Translations under genes and position numbers: made by a program
Part shown: positions 28,301 to 34,465 of the stretch, piece after piece
How positions within the stretch are numbered: position 1 is the stretch's first letter
Layout: the number at the start of each line of letters is the position of its first letter
Origin: Henricia sp. BOLD:AAB3569
Taxonomy: Eukaryota; Echinodermata; Asteroidea; Spinulosida; Echinasteridae
Length of the DNA: 64,000 bases
Direction: 5' to 3'
Assembly: GCA_037783545.1 (NCBI GenBank)
Contig: JBBELK010000397.1
Coordinates: 124,001 to 188,000, forward strand
The notes under the pieces: model-generated
Database searches by the model: none
Seen by the model: the letters and a program-made list of their open reading frames with translations, nothing else
Told to the model about the DNA's origin: nothing

Positions 28301-30792
28301 GAGGATTAAGGTCCAGGACTAAAAGGTACAAATGTAGCCCAATCCCCTACCTACATGTAGTTCAAATATTGAATAAGGGCAAGTGAATCCTTGGTTAATT
28401 GCTTTAGTTGGAATTATGATTGTTTCTAGGTCTGTGTATGTGTGTGTGCTGGGCAACTAAAGGTTTATTAAGTTGTACCATTTGTATAGTACATGTATTT
28501 GTAAGAACTCTGGATGCAGCAATAGGGCGACAATTTGGGAAGCCTTTCCCCGGGGACCACCGAAATTTCGGGAAGAATCACTCAAATTGACACCAAATTT
28601 CTCTACCCAAAGCTTCCAAAAATGGTTGCAGACCTAAGAGAGACAGTTCTAGACCTAATAAAAATGGTTCTCAATTTAAAAAAAATGGTTTTTGACCTTA
28701 AAAAATTGTTTTTAATCTCAAAAATATTATGGCGACACCAAATTGTCGCCCTATTCAGCGTGTCGACCTAATATAGCTTTTTTACACACAAATTGTCGCC
28801 CTATCTTAGCAAACAGAGTTTTTGTTGTATATTGTGTAATTTAATCATTTTATTTACGTTTTTATTTTTAAACATATTTTTGTAATCTTTTTATTGTTTA
28901 TGATTTTAATTGTAATGATTGTAAATTAGGAATTAAAAGTGGGTTTAAATGGTCTTAAACATAAGTTTAAAACCGGATAGGGGCCTGGACGCTGATAATG
29001 GCCCAAGCCGAAGGCGAAAACCAGATAGGGGCCTGGACGCTGATAATGGCCCAAGCCGCGTCCAGGCCCCTATCCGGTTTTAAACGGATTGTTTAAGACC
29101 ATTAAAACCCACTTTTAATCCCATTCATAAATAACTTTTTTGTGTAAATCGGTAAAACTCACCAAAATTAGCTTGTCGTTGCATTCACTTTTTCGCTTCA
29201 TCTTGTTGTTTGTACGTTCAAACTGCTAGCTGTGCGTGCGGCGAGTTGTTTGTTCGATCGTGCACGTTACACGTAATGCAGGGGTGTTGTGTACGCGCAC
29301 GCAGACGACCCGATAGATGTCGCATGCACAGTGCAAATTTTGCTGTCGGGAGCGTGCAGTTTCTGCGTGCGTGTGCGAGTTCCATACGCTTACTAGGGCA
29401 CAGGCAGAAACGCGAGCCAGCTAGTTTTAAACACTAGTTATTATCATTCGTTTAAAACCAGCCACGTGATGTGTTCTCAGCCAATGAGGATGCGTAAACT
29501 GTCTAAGGTATTTATGAATTAGACTTTAATTTAGCCTTCGAGCCTCGAAGGTTTAATTAATTAAACCATTAATAATAACAATGATAAAATGATACTTTTT
29601 CAGGAAAGCCTATGGCCGCATTTCCCACAGAGGTCTAAGCGACACAGAGGCACAGTTGGCTAAATTCATCATCCCAAAGACCAAACAATACCTCGATAAT
29701 GATGTCACAACAACAGATGAGAATGCCGTAGACAAAGCTGATCGGCTCCCAAAAGCGTAAGCATTTAGCATTTTTTCTTAATTATGATCCCTATTAGTAT
29801 TAACAGAGTTGCTGACATTTTGCTACCTGGGAAGTTCTTCAACATGGCCACAAGAAATAGCAGGAGTCGAGTGGCGCACCCAGGGATTGTTGTTGGAGGC
29901 CGAGGGGGATGGCCATACCAGCTGACACAACTTGTCCCATGATGCCTACTTATAGTGCAAAATCCAAGCGCCTGCGTACTGACATAAGGGGGAGTAATTT
30001 AAGATGTAGGTGTATATTGTATCTTCGTTTTTGATTATTTTTTGGGGGGCAGGGGGAAATAAAAATTGAACCCATTTGGGGTGGGGCGCCTGGACCCCTC
30101 CCCTTGGGTGGAGCACTGCAGAAGACTAAGTTTTTAGAGGTGATGGTCATGTGATGGTTTCGTGAATGCCTTGCAAAGGCTCTGCGATGGGCTTGCGAGG
30201 CCTTGCGATGGCTTTGCACAGCCTTGTGATGGCCCTGTAACTGCCTTGTGCTTGCCTTGCAATAATCTTGCAGTAATCTTGTGACAGCCTTGTGATGGCC
30301 TTACATAGACCTTGCAATGGCCTTAAAGACATCTCTGAACATGCTGCTCAGACCTGCCCCGCAAGGAGTGGGTCACGCTGAACCGCCTACGAACAGGGGT
30401 CGGGCGGTTCAACGCCTACATGTTCCGCTGGGGGCTGCGCCCATCAGCGGCCTGTGTGTGCGGAGCGGCAGAGCAGACAGCCACACACATCATCAGCGAC
30501 TGCGCTGCCTTTCCTGCCCCGGCTAACCCGGTGGACCTTACCCACATGAATGAGCAAACAAGAACCTGGCTCAGGTTACTTGTTGGAATAGCGTGACTGC
30601 ATGCTGTGTCACACGCAAGAAGAAGAAGAACATGCCTTGGAAATTTGCACTTCTCTTCCACCCCCACCCAGATTCGGTGCTTACTATGAGGGTGACTGGA
30701 ACATGCAAAGTCACCACTTCCATCGTGGAACTCCCAAGTACTTCATCAAGACCAGTACTGACTCCAAGACTCCACCCAGCGATATGCAATAA
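799..30792 (+). CDS. CWH43: CWH43 / PGAP2-interacting protein gene, 5' partial, 13 exons in window
   Basis: Joined exons: 799-953, 4189-4369, 10093-10226, 15065-15248, 18418-18578, 21023-21208, 21850-21985, 24113-24262, 25688-25744, 25892-25979, 26898-26959, 29604-29756, 30672-30792. All have GT/AG borders and matching phases, giving 588 codons and TAA. The N-terminal half is hydrophobic and multi-spanning; the C-terminal half has an endonuclease/exonuclease/phosphatase-like fold with blocks [31 protein letters not shown] and [12 protein letters not shown]. These blocks and their order match vertebrate CWH43. The family acts in the ER/Golgi on the lipid part of GPI anchors (yeast Cwh43 installs ceramide) and contacts PGAP2. 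The usual GDFN and SDH catalytic signatures are not canonical here (FMGYVTS and LSDTE), as I recall for the human protein. About 115 N-terminal residues lie off the left edge. Confidence 0.93.
1113..1573. repeat. Inverted repeat with 30-bp ends
   Basis: ATATGGGTAATTCCCAAAAT with TAGGGGTC on the left is mirrored by GACCCCTAATTTTGGGAATT and ACCCATATATG. The interior has no reading frame. Confidence 0.65.
1574..2139. other. CWH43 intron sequence, nothing recognised
   Basis: AT-rich; no coding or repeat signal beyond short phrases such as TCACACTTTTTGAC. Confidence 0.5.
2140..2490 (+). repeat. Tandem repeat, period about 76 bp
   Basis: GGCCACTATAAACAGGTGGC recurs at about 2145, 2222, 2297, 2373 and 2455, each followed by GGTTGCTTAAGCATCATACA except the last. 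Confidence 0.92.
2601..3417. mobile_element. Foldback element with 9-bp target duplication
   Basis: Arms of about 340 bp run from TAGCCCTACAAATAGGGCTG inward and return in reverse complement, ending CCCTATTTGTAGGGCTA. Both sides are flanked by ATCCCAAGG (2592-2600 and 3418-3426). Long arms plus 9-bp duplications suggest a Mutator-like non-autonomous element. The centre holds about 120 bp including repeated GTACATGTAC. Confidence 0.92.
3427..3600 (-). mobile_element. SINE B fragment
   Basis: Reverse complement of the 3' part of the copy at 15372: ATTACCCCTGGTCATTGGGC and GCAGTCCCTTGCAGCTAAC. It lies just outside the foldback element ending at 3417. Confidence 0.75.
3601..4150. other. CWH43 intron, low-copy repeat fragment
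   Basis: 3958-4150 has GGGCTTGAAATTC and AGGGCAC..AAGGCCA phrases that recur near 50870-51010 and 51900-52065. The open frame at 3515-3958 has no recognisable protein. Confidence 0.5.
4189..4369 (+). CDS. CWH43: CWH43 exon b
   Basis: Acceptor ACAG at 4185-4188; donor GG/GTAGGT at 4370. Encodes [19 protein letters not shown], then [20 protein letters not shown] and [20 protein letters not shown]. The LTHWxFGEVS core is diagnostic of CWH43. Enters in phase 1, leaves in phase 2. Its 3' 100 bp with the donor is repeated twice more downstream (4417-4667); reading through this donor gives GGG then TAG. Confidence 0.93.
4270..4667 (+). repeat. 147-bp tandem triplication of CWH43 exon b 3' end with donor site
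   Basis: Units begin at 4270 (within the real exon), 4417 and 4564, a period of exactly 147 bp. Each has the exon end and its 5' splice site; donors are at 4370, 4517 and 4657. The third unit has a 9-bp deletion and ends after its donor. The period is a multiple of three, but reading through the first donor gives TAG. Confidence 0.92.
5026..5552 (+). mobile_element. TTAA-flanked element H, copy 1
   Basis: TTAAAGGCCCAGTGTATCAT to CATCTACAGGGCCTTTAA. The interior matches 47941-48441 in reverse. Confidence 0.83.
5951..6240 (+). mobile_element. GCGAC family MITE, copy 2
   Basis: Begins TAAGAACTCTGGATGCGGCA after an (AAT)n stretch and ends with GTCGCCCTATCCTAGC. It abuts a LINE fragment. Confidence 0.85.
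6241..6830 (-). mobile_element. 3' fragment of a CR1/L2-like non-LTR retrotransposon
   Basis: Minus-strand frame 6475-6774, extended upstream, reads [20 protein letters not shown], then APDYLSDLL and [18 protein letters not shown]. This is the stereotyped C-terminal end of chordate/echinoderm-type LINE ORF2 proteins. The 3' UTR (left side) has the motif GCGCGTTACATC. Only the extreme C-terminus remains. Confidence 0.85.
6963..8965 (+). repeat. About 1-kb tandem duplication, two units plus part, rich in TGACGTCA
   Basis: Block 7126-7985 recurs as 8121-8965, and 6963-7125 matches 7306-7470. Shared phrases include GACCTCCATCGGCCTTTTCG. The palindromic octamer TGACGTCA occurs eight times. Confidence 0.85.
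9150..9275. repeat. Imperfect inverted repeat of about 125 bp
   Basis: ATGTGCGTGCGTGTTGTGTG mirrored by CACACAACGCGCACGCACAT around GTAACGCG..CGCGTTAC. Confidence 0.7.
9352..9983. mobile_element. Foldback MITE with TACAGGGTGTCCCA ends
   Basis: TACAGGGTGTCCCAGAAAAA to TTTTCTGGGACACCCTGTA; arms exceed 150 bp. Confidence 0.9.
10093..10226 (+). CDS. CWH43: CWH43 exon c (membrane segments)
   Basis: Acceptor CACTGCAG, donor CTAG/GTAGGC. Encodes [18 protein letters not shown] and [20 protein letters not shown], two hydrophobic spans that align with the AVLLCLASGLMLP and TGTASAAGLLYL region of human CWH43. Phase 2 in, phase 1 out. The other frames read through but are not hydrophobic or conserved. 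Confidence 0.88.
10290..10640 (+). mobile_element. SINE A copy (tRNA-derived)
   Basis: Pol III A-box-like TGGCCGAGCGGTCTAGCG and B-box-like GAGTTCGATTCC, then the family body CCCTTGAGCAAGGCACTTAA and GGATGTAAAGCCGTTGG, ending in an AAT-rich tail. Confidence 0.85.
10641..10945 (+). mobile_element. GCGAC family MITE, copy 3
   Basis: Diverged copy (ATGCCGCAAAGGGACGACAC to GTGTCGCCCCATTGG) joined directly to the (AAT)-rich tail of a SINE. Confidence 0.8.
11008..12163. mobile_element. Outer inverted-repeat element holding a nested MITE
   Basis: TACAGTACCTGCCAAATGTT with TTGTTGAAAACT on the left is mirrored by AGTTTTCAACAGGTGTATAT and GTACTGGTACTGTA on the right. The MITE at 11552-12113 lies just inside the right arm. 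Confidence 0.75.
11552..12113. mobile_element. TA-flanked MITE, family D copy 1
   Basis: TATACTGAAACGCAAAAGAA to TTCTTTTGCGTTTCAGTATA. Confidence 0.9.
12361..13183. mobile_element. Family E element, copy 1
   Basis: Ends AAAAGGACACACCGGC and GGCCGGTGTTACCTTTAAA. Interior shared with the other copies includes an inverted GGTTCCGAAAAGTCAC motif. Confidence 0.82.
13381..13796. mobile_element. Family F MITE, copy 1
   Basis: ATTGCTTTCCGGTGACGTCA to TCTACGTCACGGAAAGCAAT; interior shared with 58945-59355. Confidence 0.88.
13874..15064 (+). repeat. Tandem array of partial CWH43 exon d with its acceptor, 9 upstream units
   Basis: Units begin (TTTCTTCTG core) at 13878, 14014, 14145, 14281, 14406, 14537, 14668, 14799 and 14930, and the functional exon core is at 15066; spacing is 125 to 136 bp. 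Each unit holds the first 90-100 bp of exon d plus an intronic tail with TTGACTTGTGACTTGACATG. The acceptor AG is kept in units 1, 3, 7 and 9 and lost (ATG or TTG) in 2, 4, 5, 6 and 8. No unit has the exon's 3' half or donor. Unit 1, read on in frame, reaches TGA after the tail begins. Confidence 0.93.
15065..15248 (+). CDS. CWH43: CWH43 exon d (last unit of a 10-copy partial-exon array)
   Basis: Acceptor CTGTAG at 15059-15064, donor AAG/GTGGGT at 15249. Encodes [20 protein letters not shown], then [19 protein letters not shown] and [15 protein letters not shown]. The final block matches the human AFKFVPGGVYAR motif. Only this tenth copy carries the exon's 3' half and donor. Phase 1 in, phase 2 out. 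Confidence 0.93.
15372..15735 (+). mobile_element. SINE B copy (tRNA-derived, LINE-type tail)
   Basis: Head CATGGCCGAGCGGTATGGCG and B-box-like GGTTCGAATCCC, body with GCTCTTGGGCAAGGCACTTT, and 3' end AATGCGCTATATAAGAGCTG with (ATT)n. The tail resembles the 3' end of the minus-strand LINE at 6241. Confidence 0.87.
16631..17228. mobile_element. TA-flanked MITE, family D copy 2
   Basis: TATACTGAAACGCAAAAGAA to TTATTTTGCGTTTTAGTATA, interior inverted relative to copy 1. Confidence 0.9.
17748..18269 (-). mobile_element. TTAA-family MITE, copy 1 (nested)
   Basis: Ends GATAGTATACAT-like and ATATATACTGCCTTTAA. The interior has repeated CGCCCCAAAACCACTTCGCC-like units in both orientations. It is inserted inside a second MITE whose halves lie at 17711-17747 and 18270-18355 (compare 47627-47839). 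Confidence 0.8.
18418..18578 (+). CDS. CWH43: CWH43 exon e
   Basis: Acceptor CTTACAG, donor CTGT/GTGAGT. Encodes [20 protein letters not shown] followed by a polar linker [19 protein letters not shown] and [10 protein letters not shown]. It continues GGVYTR from the previous exon as human GGVYARER does. Phase 2 in, phase 1 out. Confidence 0.9.
18608..19212. mobile_element. MITE with a second MITE nested inside
   Basis: Outer arms GGCCATCCAAAGTTGTCATA and ATGTTGACAGCTTTGGACAG; a related element is at 53183. Inner palindrome 18790-19172 runs from AAGGCGTGTTTGTTTTATGA to CCGAAACAAACACGCCCC. Confidence 0.82.
19293..20003 (+). repeat. Dispersed repeat G, copy 1
   Basis: About 710 bp shared with 59641-60349, for example GATAAAGTTGCGTTTTTC and GACCGTGTTCGTCAACCGGC. 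No inverted ends or reading frame seen; class unknown. Confidence 0.8.
20259..20930. mobile_element. Inverted-repeat element with a nested hairpin
   Basis: GTATAGAGCCTTTGCACGGG to CGGTGCAAAGACTCTATAC. An inner hairpin at 20739-20881 has AAAGGCACAGGCTCGTCAGC and its complement. Confidence 0.83.
21023..21208 (+). CDS. CWH43: CWH43 exon f
   Basis: Acceptor TGCTAG, donor TCAA/GTAAGT. Encodes a last hydrophobic span [17 protein letters not shown], then [20 protein letters not shown] and [10 protein letters not shown]. The [13 protein letters not shown] block matches human YDNEGWSSLERSA and marks the start of the hydrolase-like domain. Phase 1 in and out. Confidence 0.93.
21401..21632. mobile_element. 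Short foldback MITE
   Basis: CTCAGGAGATAACTTTTGCC mirrored by AAAAAGTTATTTCCTCAG, with central TTTTCCTATTACG/CGTAATAGGAAAA. Confidence 0.8.
21850..21985 (+). CDS. CWH43: CWH43 exon g (hydrolase-like domain)
   Basis: Acceptor ATGTCAG, donor TGGGG/GTGAGA. Encodes [20 protein letters not shown] and [20 protein letters not shown], then LHTWG. The acidic ExDASKPY motif corresponds to the metal-binding Glu block of the endonuclease/exonuclease/phosphatase superfamily. Phase 1 in, phase 2 out. Confidence 0.95.
22253..22846. mobile_element. Foldback element
   Basis: AATAGACCGATCCAGTAAGC to GCTTACTGGATCGGTCTATT. It shares ACTCACCAAAATTAGCTTGT with the element near 29160. Confidence 0.85.
23075..23440 (+). 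mobile_element. SINE A copy
   Basis: TACCGTGGCCGAGTGGTTTG head, GCGGGTTCAAAACTTGCC B-box-like, the shared body CCTTGAGCAAGGCACTTAAT, and an (AAT)n tail. Confidence 0.87.
23440..23735 (+). mobile_element. GCGAC family MITE, copy 4
   Basis: Starts near CCCTGAATGCTATAAATGAG and ends with ACTGTCGCCCCAATAGG, again just after the (AAT)n tail of a SINE. Confidence 0.8.
23941..23988 (+). pseudogene. Decayed copy of the CWH43 exon h start with acceptor
   Basis: TTTTCAGGAATCTGGTTTTG, then GTCCAGACTATACCCCCTCTAC, resembles the functional exon border at 24107-24155 with small indels. It lies about 170 bp upstream; a tRNA-like segment sits between copy and exon. Confidence 0.6.
24005..24073 (+). tRNA. 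tRNA-like sequence, probably a pseudogene or SINE head
   Basis: A-box TAGCTCAGCTGGTAGAGC and B-box GGTTCAAATCC are well formed and it ends GAGGAGC. Acceptor and anticodon stems do not pair well; a GGT anticodon (Thr) is the best reading. Not confidently functional. Confidence 0.4.
24113..24262 (+). CDS. CWH43: CWH43 exon h (hydrolase-like domain)
   Basis: Acceptor TTTTCAG, donor ACCCA/GTAAGA. Encodes [20 protein letters not shown] and [17 protein letters not shown]. The TTHMGN block is the conserved histidine-bearing strand of the fold. A decayed copy of its first 45 bp with acceptor lies at 23941-23988. Confidence 0.95.
24407..25013. mobile_element. Foldback element
   Basis: CTTAATACACTCGACCAAAA mirrored by TTTTTTGGTCGAGTGTAGGT; long arms with CTTACTGGTGAC and its complement. 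Confidence 0.8.
25011..25140 (+). mobile_element. Partial copy of the tRNA-core foldback element
   Basis: ACGTCTGCCCAATATGCAGG, GGGTTCGAGTCCCGCCCGAG, then CGCACTTAGTATATAGTGCT parallel the core and right arm of 63752-64000. The left arm is missing. Confidence 0.7.
25337..25390 (+). repeat. Poly(G) tract
   Basis: More than 30 consecutive G followed by AAGGGGGAGG and ten further G. Length may be inaccurate in any assembly. Potential G-quadruplex. Confidence 0.9.
25688..25744 (+). CDS. CWH43: CWH43 exon i (57 bp)
   Basis: Acceptor TTTTCAG, donor AAAAG/GTAGGA. Encodes [18 protein letters not shown], identical over DDLDRKLQA to the human protein. Phase 2 in and out. Confidence 0.93.
25892..25979 (+). 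CDS. CWH43: CWH43 exon j
   Basis: Acceptor CTTCCAG, donor CTTAAG/GTAAGT. Encodes [20 protein letters not shown] and QFTTFGKLK, matching the human IFLGYITSAPGSRDYLQLT block. Leaves in phase 0. Confidence 0.95.
26034..26795. mobile_element. Inverted-repeat element
   Basis: CAATAGACTATGTAAGTTGA to CGCGAGACTTACATAGTCTA. Arms are short. Confidence 0.75.
26898..26959 (+). CDS. CWH43: CWH43 exon k (62 bp)
   Basis: Acceptor TTGACAG, donor ATTAG/GTAAGA. Encodes [20 protein letters not shown], matching human [20 protein letters not shown]. Phase 0 in, phase 2 out. Confidence 0.95.
27026..27550 (-). mobile_element. TTAA-family MITE, copy 2
   Basis: TTAAAGATAGTATACATGAT to CATGTATACTGCCTTTAA, flanked by TTAA on each side. 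Interior CGCCCCAAAACC repeats. Confidence 0.87.
27764..28035. mobile_element. Foldback MITE
   Basis: AGCCTTGGTTAGGCGTTCAT mirrored by ATGAATGCCTAACCAAGGCT, with GTAAACAGCGACCTCA and its complement inside. Confidence 0.82.
28500..28808 (+). mobile_element. GCGAC family MITE, copy 5
   Basis: Starts TGTAAGAACTCTGGATGCAG and ends AATTGTCGCCCTATCTTAGC, closely matching copy 2. Confidence 0.85.
28929..29540. mobile_element. Complex palindromic element related to 22253-22846
   Basis: AAAAGTGGGTTTAAATGGTC is mirrored by GACCATTAAAACCCACTTTT by 29120; downstream it shares TCACCAAAATTAGCTTGTCG with 22525. The outer end is not clear. Confidence 0.6.
29604..29756 (+). CDS. CWH43: CWH43 exon l
   Basis: Acceptor TTTTTCAG, donor AAAGC/GTAAGC. 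Encodes [20 protein letters not shown] and [13 protein letters not shown]. The SDTEAQ motif sits where catalytic superfamily members have SDH. Phase 2 in and out. Confidence 0.94.
30165..30335 (+). repeat. Degenerate minisatellite of CCTTG and GATGG units
   Basis: Repeats of the form CCTTGcaatgG, CTTGCGAGG and CTTGTGATGG run for about 170 bp upstream of the LINE fragment. Confidence 0.75.
30345..30630 (+). mobile_element. 3' fragment of a second LINE (Jockey/RTE-like)
   Basis: Plus frame encodes [20 protein letters not shown], then [20 protein letters not shown] and HIISDCAAF, the conserved region downstream of reverse transcriptase in Jockey- and RTE-related elements. It stops at GIA* and ends in a GAAGAAGAAGAA tail. 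It sits in the last CWH43 intron about 40 bp from the last exon. Clade is uncertain. Confidence 0.8.
30672..30792 (+). CDS. CWH43: CWH43 last exon and stop codon
   Basis: Acceptor CACCCAG after a C/T-rich tract. Encodes [20 protein letters not shown] and [19 protein letters not shown], then TAA at 30790-30792. The HHFHxxTPKYF ending matches the human C-terminus, but this protein runs about 15 residues further. A LINE fragment ends only about 40 bp upstream. Confidence 0.92.
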
Positions 30793-30793
30793 A
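30788..30793 (+). promoter_or_regulatory. Possible poly(A) signal overlapping the CWH43 stop codon
   Basis: AATAAA spans the stop codon TAA at 30790-30792. If used, the 3' UTR would be only a few tens of bases. Another AATAAA is at 31879-31884. Which is used cannot be told from sequence. Confidence 0.35.
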
Positions 30794-31073
30794 CGGTGCA
30801 GCACCTACAGACGTCTTGTTCTCCATACCAGCTCATTGTCTTTTTCAGGAAATTTTGTAAGACACATAATTTTTTAATCATAAGAATGGAATTAGATTTT
30901 AACAATACGTGTGTAATTTTAATGGACAAATATGAAATGCAAGTACTTTATATCAAAGTAACGCTAGAAAAAATACCAAGGTTTATTCAGTGCTCAAGAT
31001 TGGATAAAAAGATTATCAGAATTTTCTGTGCCAAAGTAATTTTATTAAGGGGAAAATTGAGGCAATATAATGT

Positions 31074-31745
31074 ATTATATACCTCATGCGTAGATTCCTG
31101 TCATCTGATTGGTTAAAAGTGGGGGCATTGAATCAGCTAGACCCGGCGCGTATATGCCCACCGGGCATAGTCTTTGCCATGCCCCGGGCATAGTCATTTA
31201 GCGGGTTCCGGACGCGCGTATTACATGTGTTAGCATAGCTGTGCACCAACTATGCAGCTGGGCGCTTCATGTAAGCATTCAGCAGGACGGTAATGGCAGA
31301 ATCTCGACGATGTCGTTTTGTCGTCTGTCGTAGATGATGAAGTCCTTAAGAAAGTAAGAGAAGTGGCCTACAGTGAAAACTGTGTCAGGTGGAATGTGCT
31401 ACTAAAGTTCCAGGTGATTATGCTACAATTTGTTGCTGTAAATATACAACTTTTCCGCCGTAGACCAGCTTCCGAAATCGAAACTCGAAGGACCACTGTC
31501 ATGACTGTGACTGTGTATCGTTAATTTTAACCAACCAGATGACAAAAATCTACACATTCGGTATATAAAACAAATATTGACTGCTGTTTATTCGAGGCAT
31601 GGTTAAGATTATAGGCCCTCGGTGATTTCGAAGCCATGACTATGCCCCTCAGCTTCCGCCTCGGGGCACAGTCATGGCTTCGAGATCCCCTTGGGCCTAT
31701 AATCTTAACCATGCCCCTCATTGCAGTCAATATTTGTATACTATA
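31074..31745 (+). mobile_element. Repeat J, copy 1, with long hairpin core
   Basis: TATTATATACCTCATGCGTA to TGCAGTCAATATTTGTATAC. The core at 31597-31712 is a hairpin bearing GAAGCCATGACTATGCCCCT and its complement. Confidence 0.8.
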
Positions 31746-33030
31746 AATTGTATTTATTAATCATTTTTACAGCACACGGGCAATGCAAGATCAACATACT
31801 TTAATTGAGATGTGAATATTATTGTTAAAATGAGATTTTGAGAAGATTAAGCCATGCAGCTGAGTGACACAGTGCTTCAATAAAACTAAATCTAAATCAG
31901 TTTAAGTTTTAAATTTAAAATGATAAAATTAACACTATTGGATATCATTTTTGAAGTATCCAGCAAATTTGTATTGTTAGATTTTTAACATTTCCAATCA
32001 TAACTCATGTGCTGCTACATTTTTTGAGATTTTATAATCCTTTTATTAACATGTCCCGCTGGGACGCGCTAATCTGTTTGCGCCCTCATTGGACAACATT
32101 TTATACGACACGTGACCACGAGGTCACATCTTTTTCTTGTAAACGGACGTAAAAACAATTTTTCCAGCAGATAAGGCAGGTTTCGCACACAGTACATTCA
32201 TTTTCCTCGTAAATTTGATTTTTGCATTGTATAAGCGTTAACATACTATTTATTAATTATTCGTCTGGCAGCAAGCAACCCGCAATGCGTCTTACAAATA
32301 GTTCTATGTTTGCAATTTGTAGTTTTGCAGGTGTTCTCTTAGTTGTAGCTTATATTAATTGTTTATTGATATATTGGGTCTTTTGGTACTAAAATAGTAG
32401 CGTTTTTGGATGGATTTGTTAGGAAAATTATGTATAATTTGTTTTTCCAAAATAGTTTTTTATCCCAGGTCGATGCAGTTCCTCATGCTTGCAATTTGTA
32501 TTCTTGGCTTAGTTTTCGCGAATATTAAATTTAAATTTTATTCATAACTTTATAAATCTGCATTTTTGTTAATTAATTAATGGACTGATGTGTATATGTT
32601 GCAGGATTTTTATTAGGATGTAGGCCTACCTGAAATTCGTGGCTATGTGTAATTGAGATATTATTATAAATTATTGCAAATCTGTCCGTACTGAAATAAT
32701 ACATTATTACATAAACTCAGTGGAAGTAAATGGTATTATAAAAATATTATTATTATTATTGTGGTTCATTTTAACAACAACAAAATATCCAAAACATGGT
32801 GGCCCACAGGCCAAATGCTGCTCAGATTTACAAAAATATTGCACTTGGTTGCATACAGTTGTATTTATACTTCTGACTTGAACTGTACGTGTACACTCCT
32901 CCGTTTCCGGCTCCATGTGGCTTACATAGAGTCGGAGCCCGAGGCTGAGCCCAAGCCGAGATTTGGAAAAAAGCCTTGGTATCTTTGTGTGTGGCACCTC
33001 GGAACATATGCAGCACGATATGTGGTAAAC
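31746..33030. other. Intergenic DNA, nothing recognised
   Basis: AT-rich DNA after CWH43, with an AATAAA at 31879 and a short (ATT)n at about 32744; no coding signal. Confidence 0.5.
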
Positions 33031-33034
33031 GGAC

Positions 33035-33036
<2 letters not shown>

Positions 33037-33068
<32 letters not shown>

Positions 33069-33118
33069 ACCCCCCCCCCCCCCCCCCCTCCCCCCCCTCC
33101 CCCCCTCCCCCCTCCTAC
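33037..33118 (+). repeat. Poly(C) tract
   Basis: About 50 C with a single A, then C-rich DNA with occasional T; between the two genes. Confidence 0.9.
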
Positions 33119-33774
33119 CCCCGCCGCTACCCCTACCATTGTTCCCCCATTGTGTCTGAAACATCAGAGGAATTCCTTTCAGTTTTTAGGGGGTATTGGT
33201 GCGTTAACAAAAGGGAAGAGTGTGTTGAGGTATAGGGGCGTTAGGGGGGAGTCCCTCTGCCACATATTGTGCTGGGTATACCTAGGAATGTGTAAAACTG
33301 TCCAACATTGGATATAATCTAGATGCAATAGACTGCGAATATTTTAGAATTGATTGTTTGTTGTTGTACAAATCCTACTTTGATTCAGTTGGTAGTGGTT
33401 CATATGCTTTCATTTTGTATTCGTTGGGCTTTCATGTTCGCTAAAATAGTAAATGTATTTGATTTTAATTTTACAACTCGAGGTAACGGGTAGAAACAGA
33501 GGTAGCTATTCACAGTTTGGGTTAGGCATGATTTACGTAAAGAGTGGGATCGTTTTGAGTTAAAGTTTATAAAGTAAACATGAGTTTGAGATAATTCGGG
33601 TTTGTCAAATTTTACTAAAATGAATTAAGTCTTCTGTGCTTTTAGCTTTGTGCAAAACAATTAAAATGCGTAGTTTTCGGAATAAAGCTGGAGTGACCAT
33701 TTTTAATGAGGACGTTTTCGAAAATTTATATCGCCACATCACAGGGCTGCGATGGGAGACAAATCCTAAGGTCT

Positions 33775-33945
33775 TTATCAGAATTTGAACCCGAAACCAT
33801 TGACATAGTGACACTGGGCAGATGCTATAACAGCTGAGCTATGAGGTACAGTGGTGTACTCCCTCGGGTTTCCCCCAATACCTCTGGCACACCAGGCAGA
33901 TGCTCTACCAGCTGAGCTATGTGGAACAGTGCTATAGTCTTTCAG
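33775..33945 (-). repeat. Two tandem tRNA-like modules on the minus strand
   Basis: Minus strand reads CATAGCTCAGCTGGTAGAGC and, about 80 bp later, CATAGCTCAGCTGTTATAGC, followed by GGGTTCAAATTC. Likely SINE or decayed tRNA. Confidence 0.55.
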
Positions 33946-34199
33946 GTTTTCCCTATGCGAACGTTGCAAATGTTTGCAATGTTCGCGTGTTTAGAACGCA
34001 GGCCAGGTCATTGAGTTTGACTTTTTGAATTGACCCCATGTGAAAGCGCCCTATTTACTGAAAACAATCGGAAAACAACTCAAATCCACTGCTGCGAAAC
34101 ACAAGAAATGCCCCCAAAACACATGTAAACACATGAAAATATCATGTGATACAGTGTGTTATTTTTTTTTTTTTTTTTAACAGTGCTGACCGCAAGGTG

Positions 34200-34422
34200 G
34201 AAAAGCCAATTAACACTGGACCCTGATTGGCCGCAAGTTTTAACCCTAGCAACAGATTTACATACCACGCGGGCGCGGAGCAACGACCACGCGGTGGCGC
34301 TATATGCATGCTCGATACTGGCGCGGATTTTTCATTTTGAAGTAAAAAATAGTGGACGTGAAACTCGGATTTTGTGGTTAGAATTTAAGATAAAAAGGAC
34401 CAGGAAGAGCGTTTATATCACC
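34200..34422 (+). promoter_or_regulatory. Probable SCLT1 promoter: two CCAAT boxes and an RFX X-box-like site
   Basis: CCAAT is at 34206-34210 and inverted (ATTGG) at 34226-34230. At 34240-34253, TTAACC-CT-AGCAAC matches the RFX X-box GTNRCC-N-RGYAAC at 11 of 12 defined positions. It lies about 170 bp before the ATG. The region is GC-richer than its surroundings and has no TATA box. RFX sites near starts of ciliary genes are well established; use here is inferred. Confidence 0.5.
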
Positions 34423-34465
34423 ATGGAGGATAGAGAACGGGAAGTACTTTTTCTTCGAGATCAAG
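34423..34465 (+). CDS. SCLT1: SCLT1 exon 1 with start codon
   Basis: ATG in a strong context (CACCATGG). Encodes MEDREREVLFLRDQ, comparable to human MAAEIDFLREQ. Donor CAAG/GTGCGT. The frame stays open upstream to 34156, but this ATG gives the length and N-terminus of the family. Leaves in phase 1. Confidence 0.88.

Noticed and set aside
30317..30526. Small gene at 30317
   Set aside because: The informative frame is another one and is a LINE C-terminal fragment.
32761..33317. Proline-rich frames
   Set aside because: Poly(C) artefact with no flanking protein similarity.
34156..34422. N-terminal extension of SCLT1
   Set aside because: The open frame begins in a poly(T) run and has no similarity; the ATG at 34423 has a better context and matches the family N-terminus.
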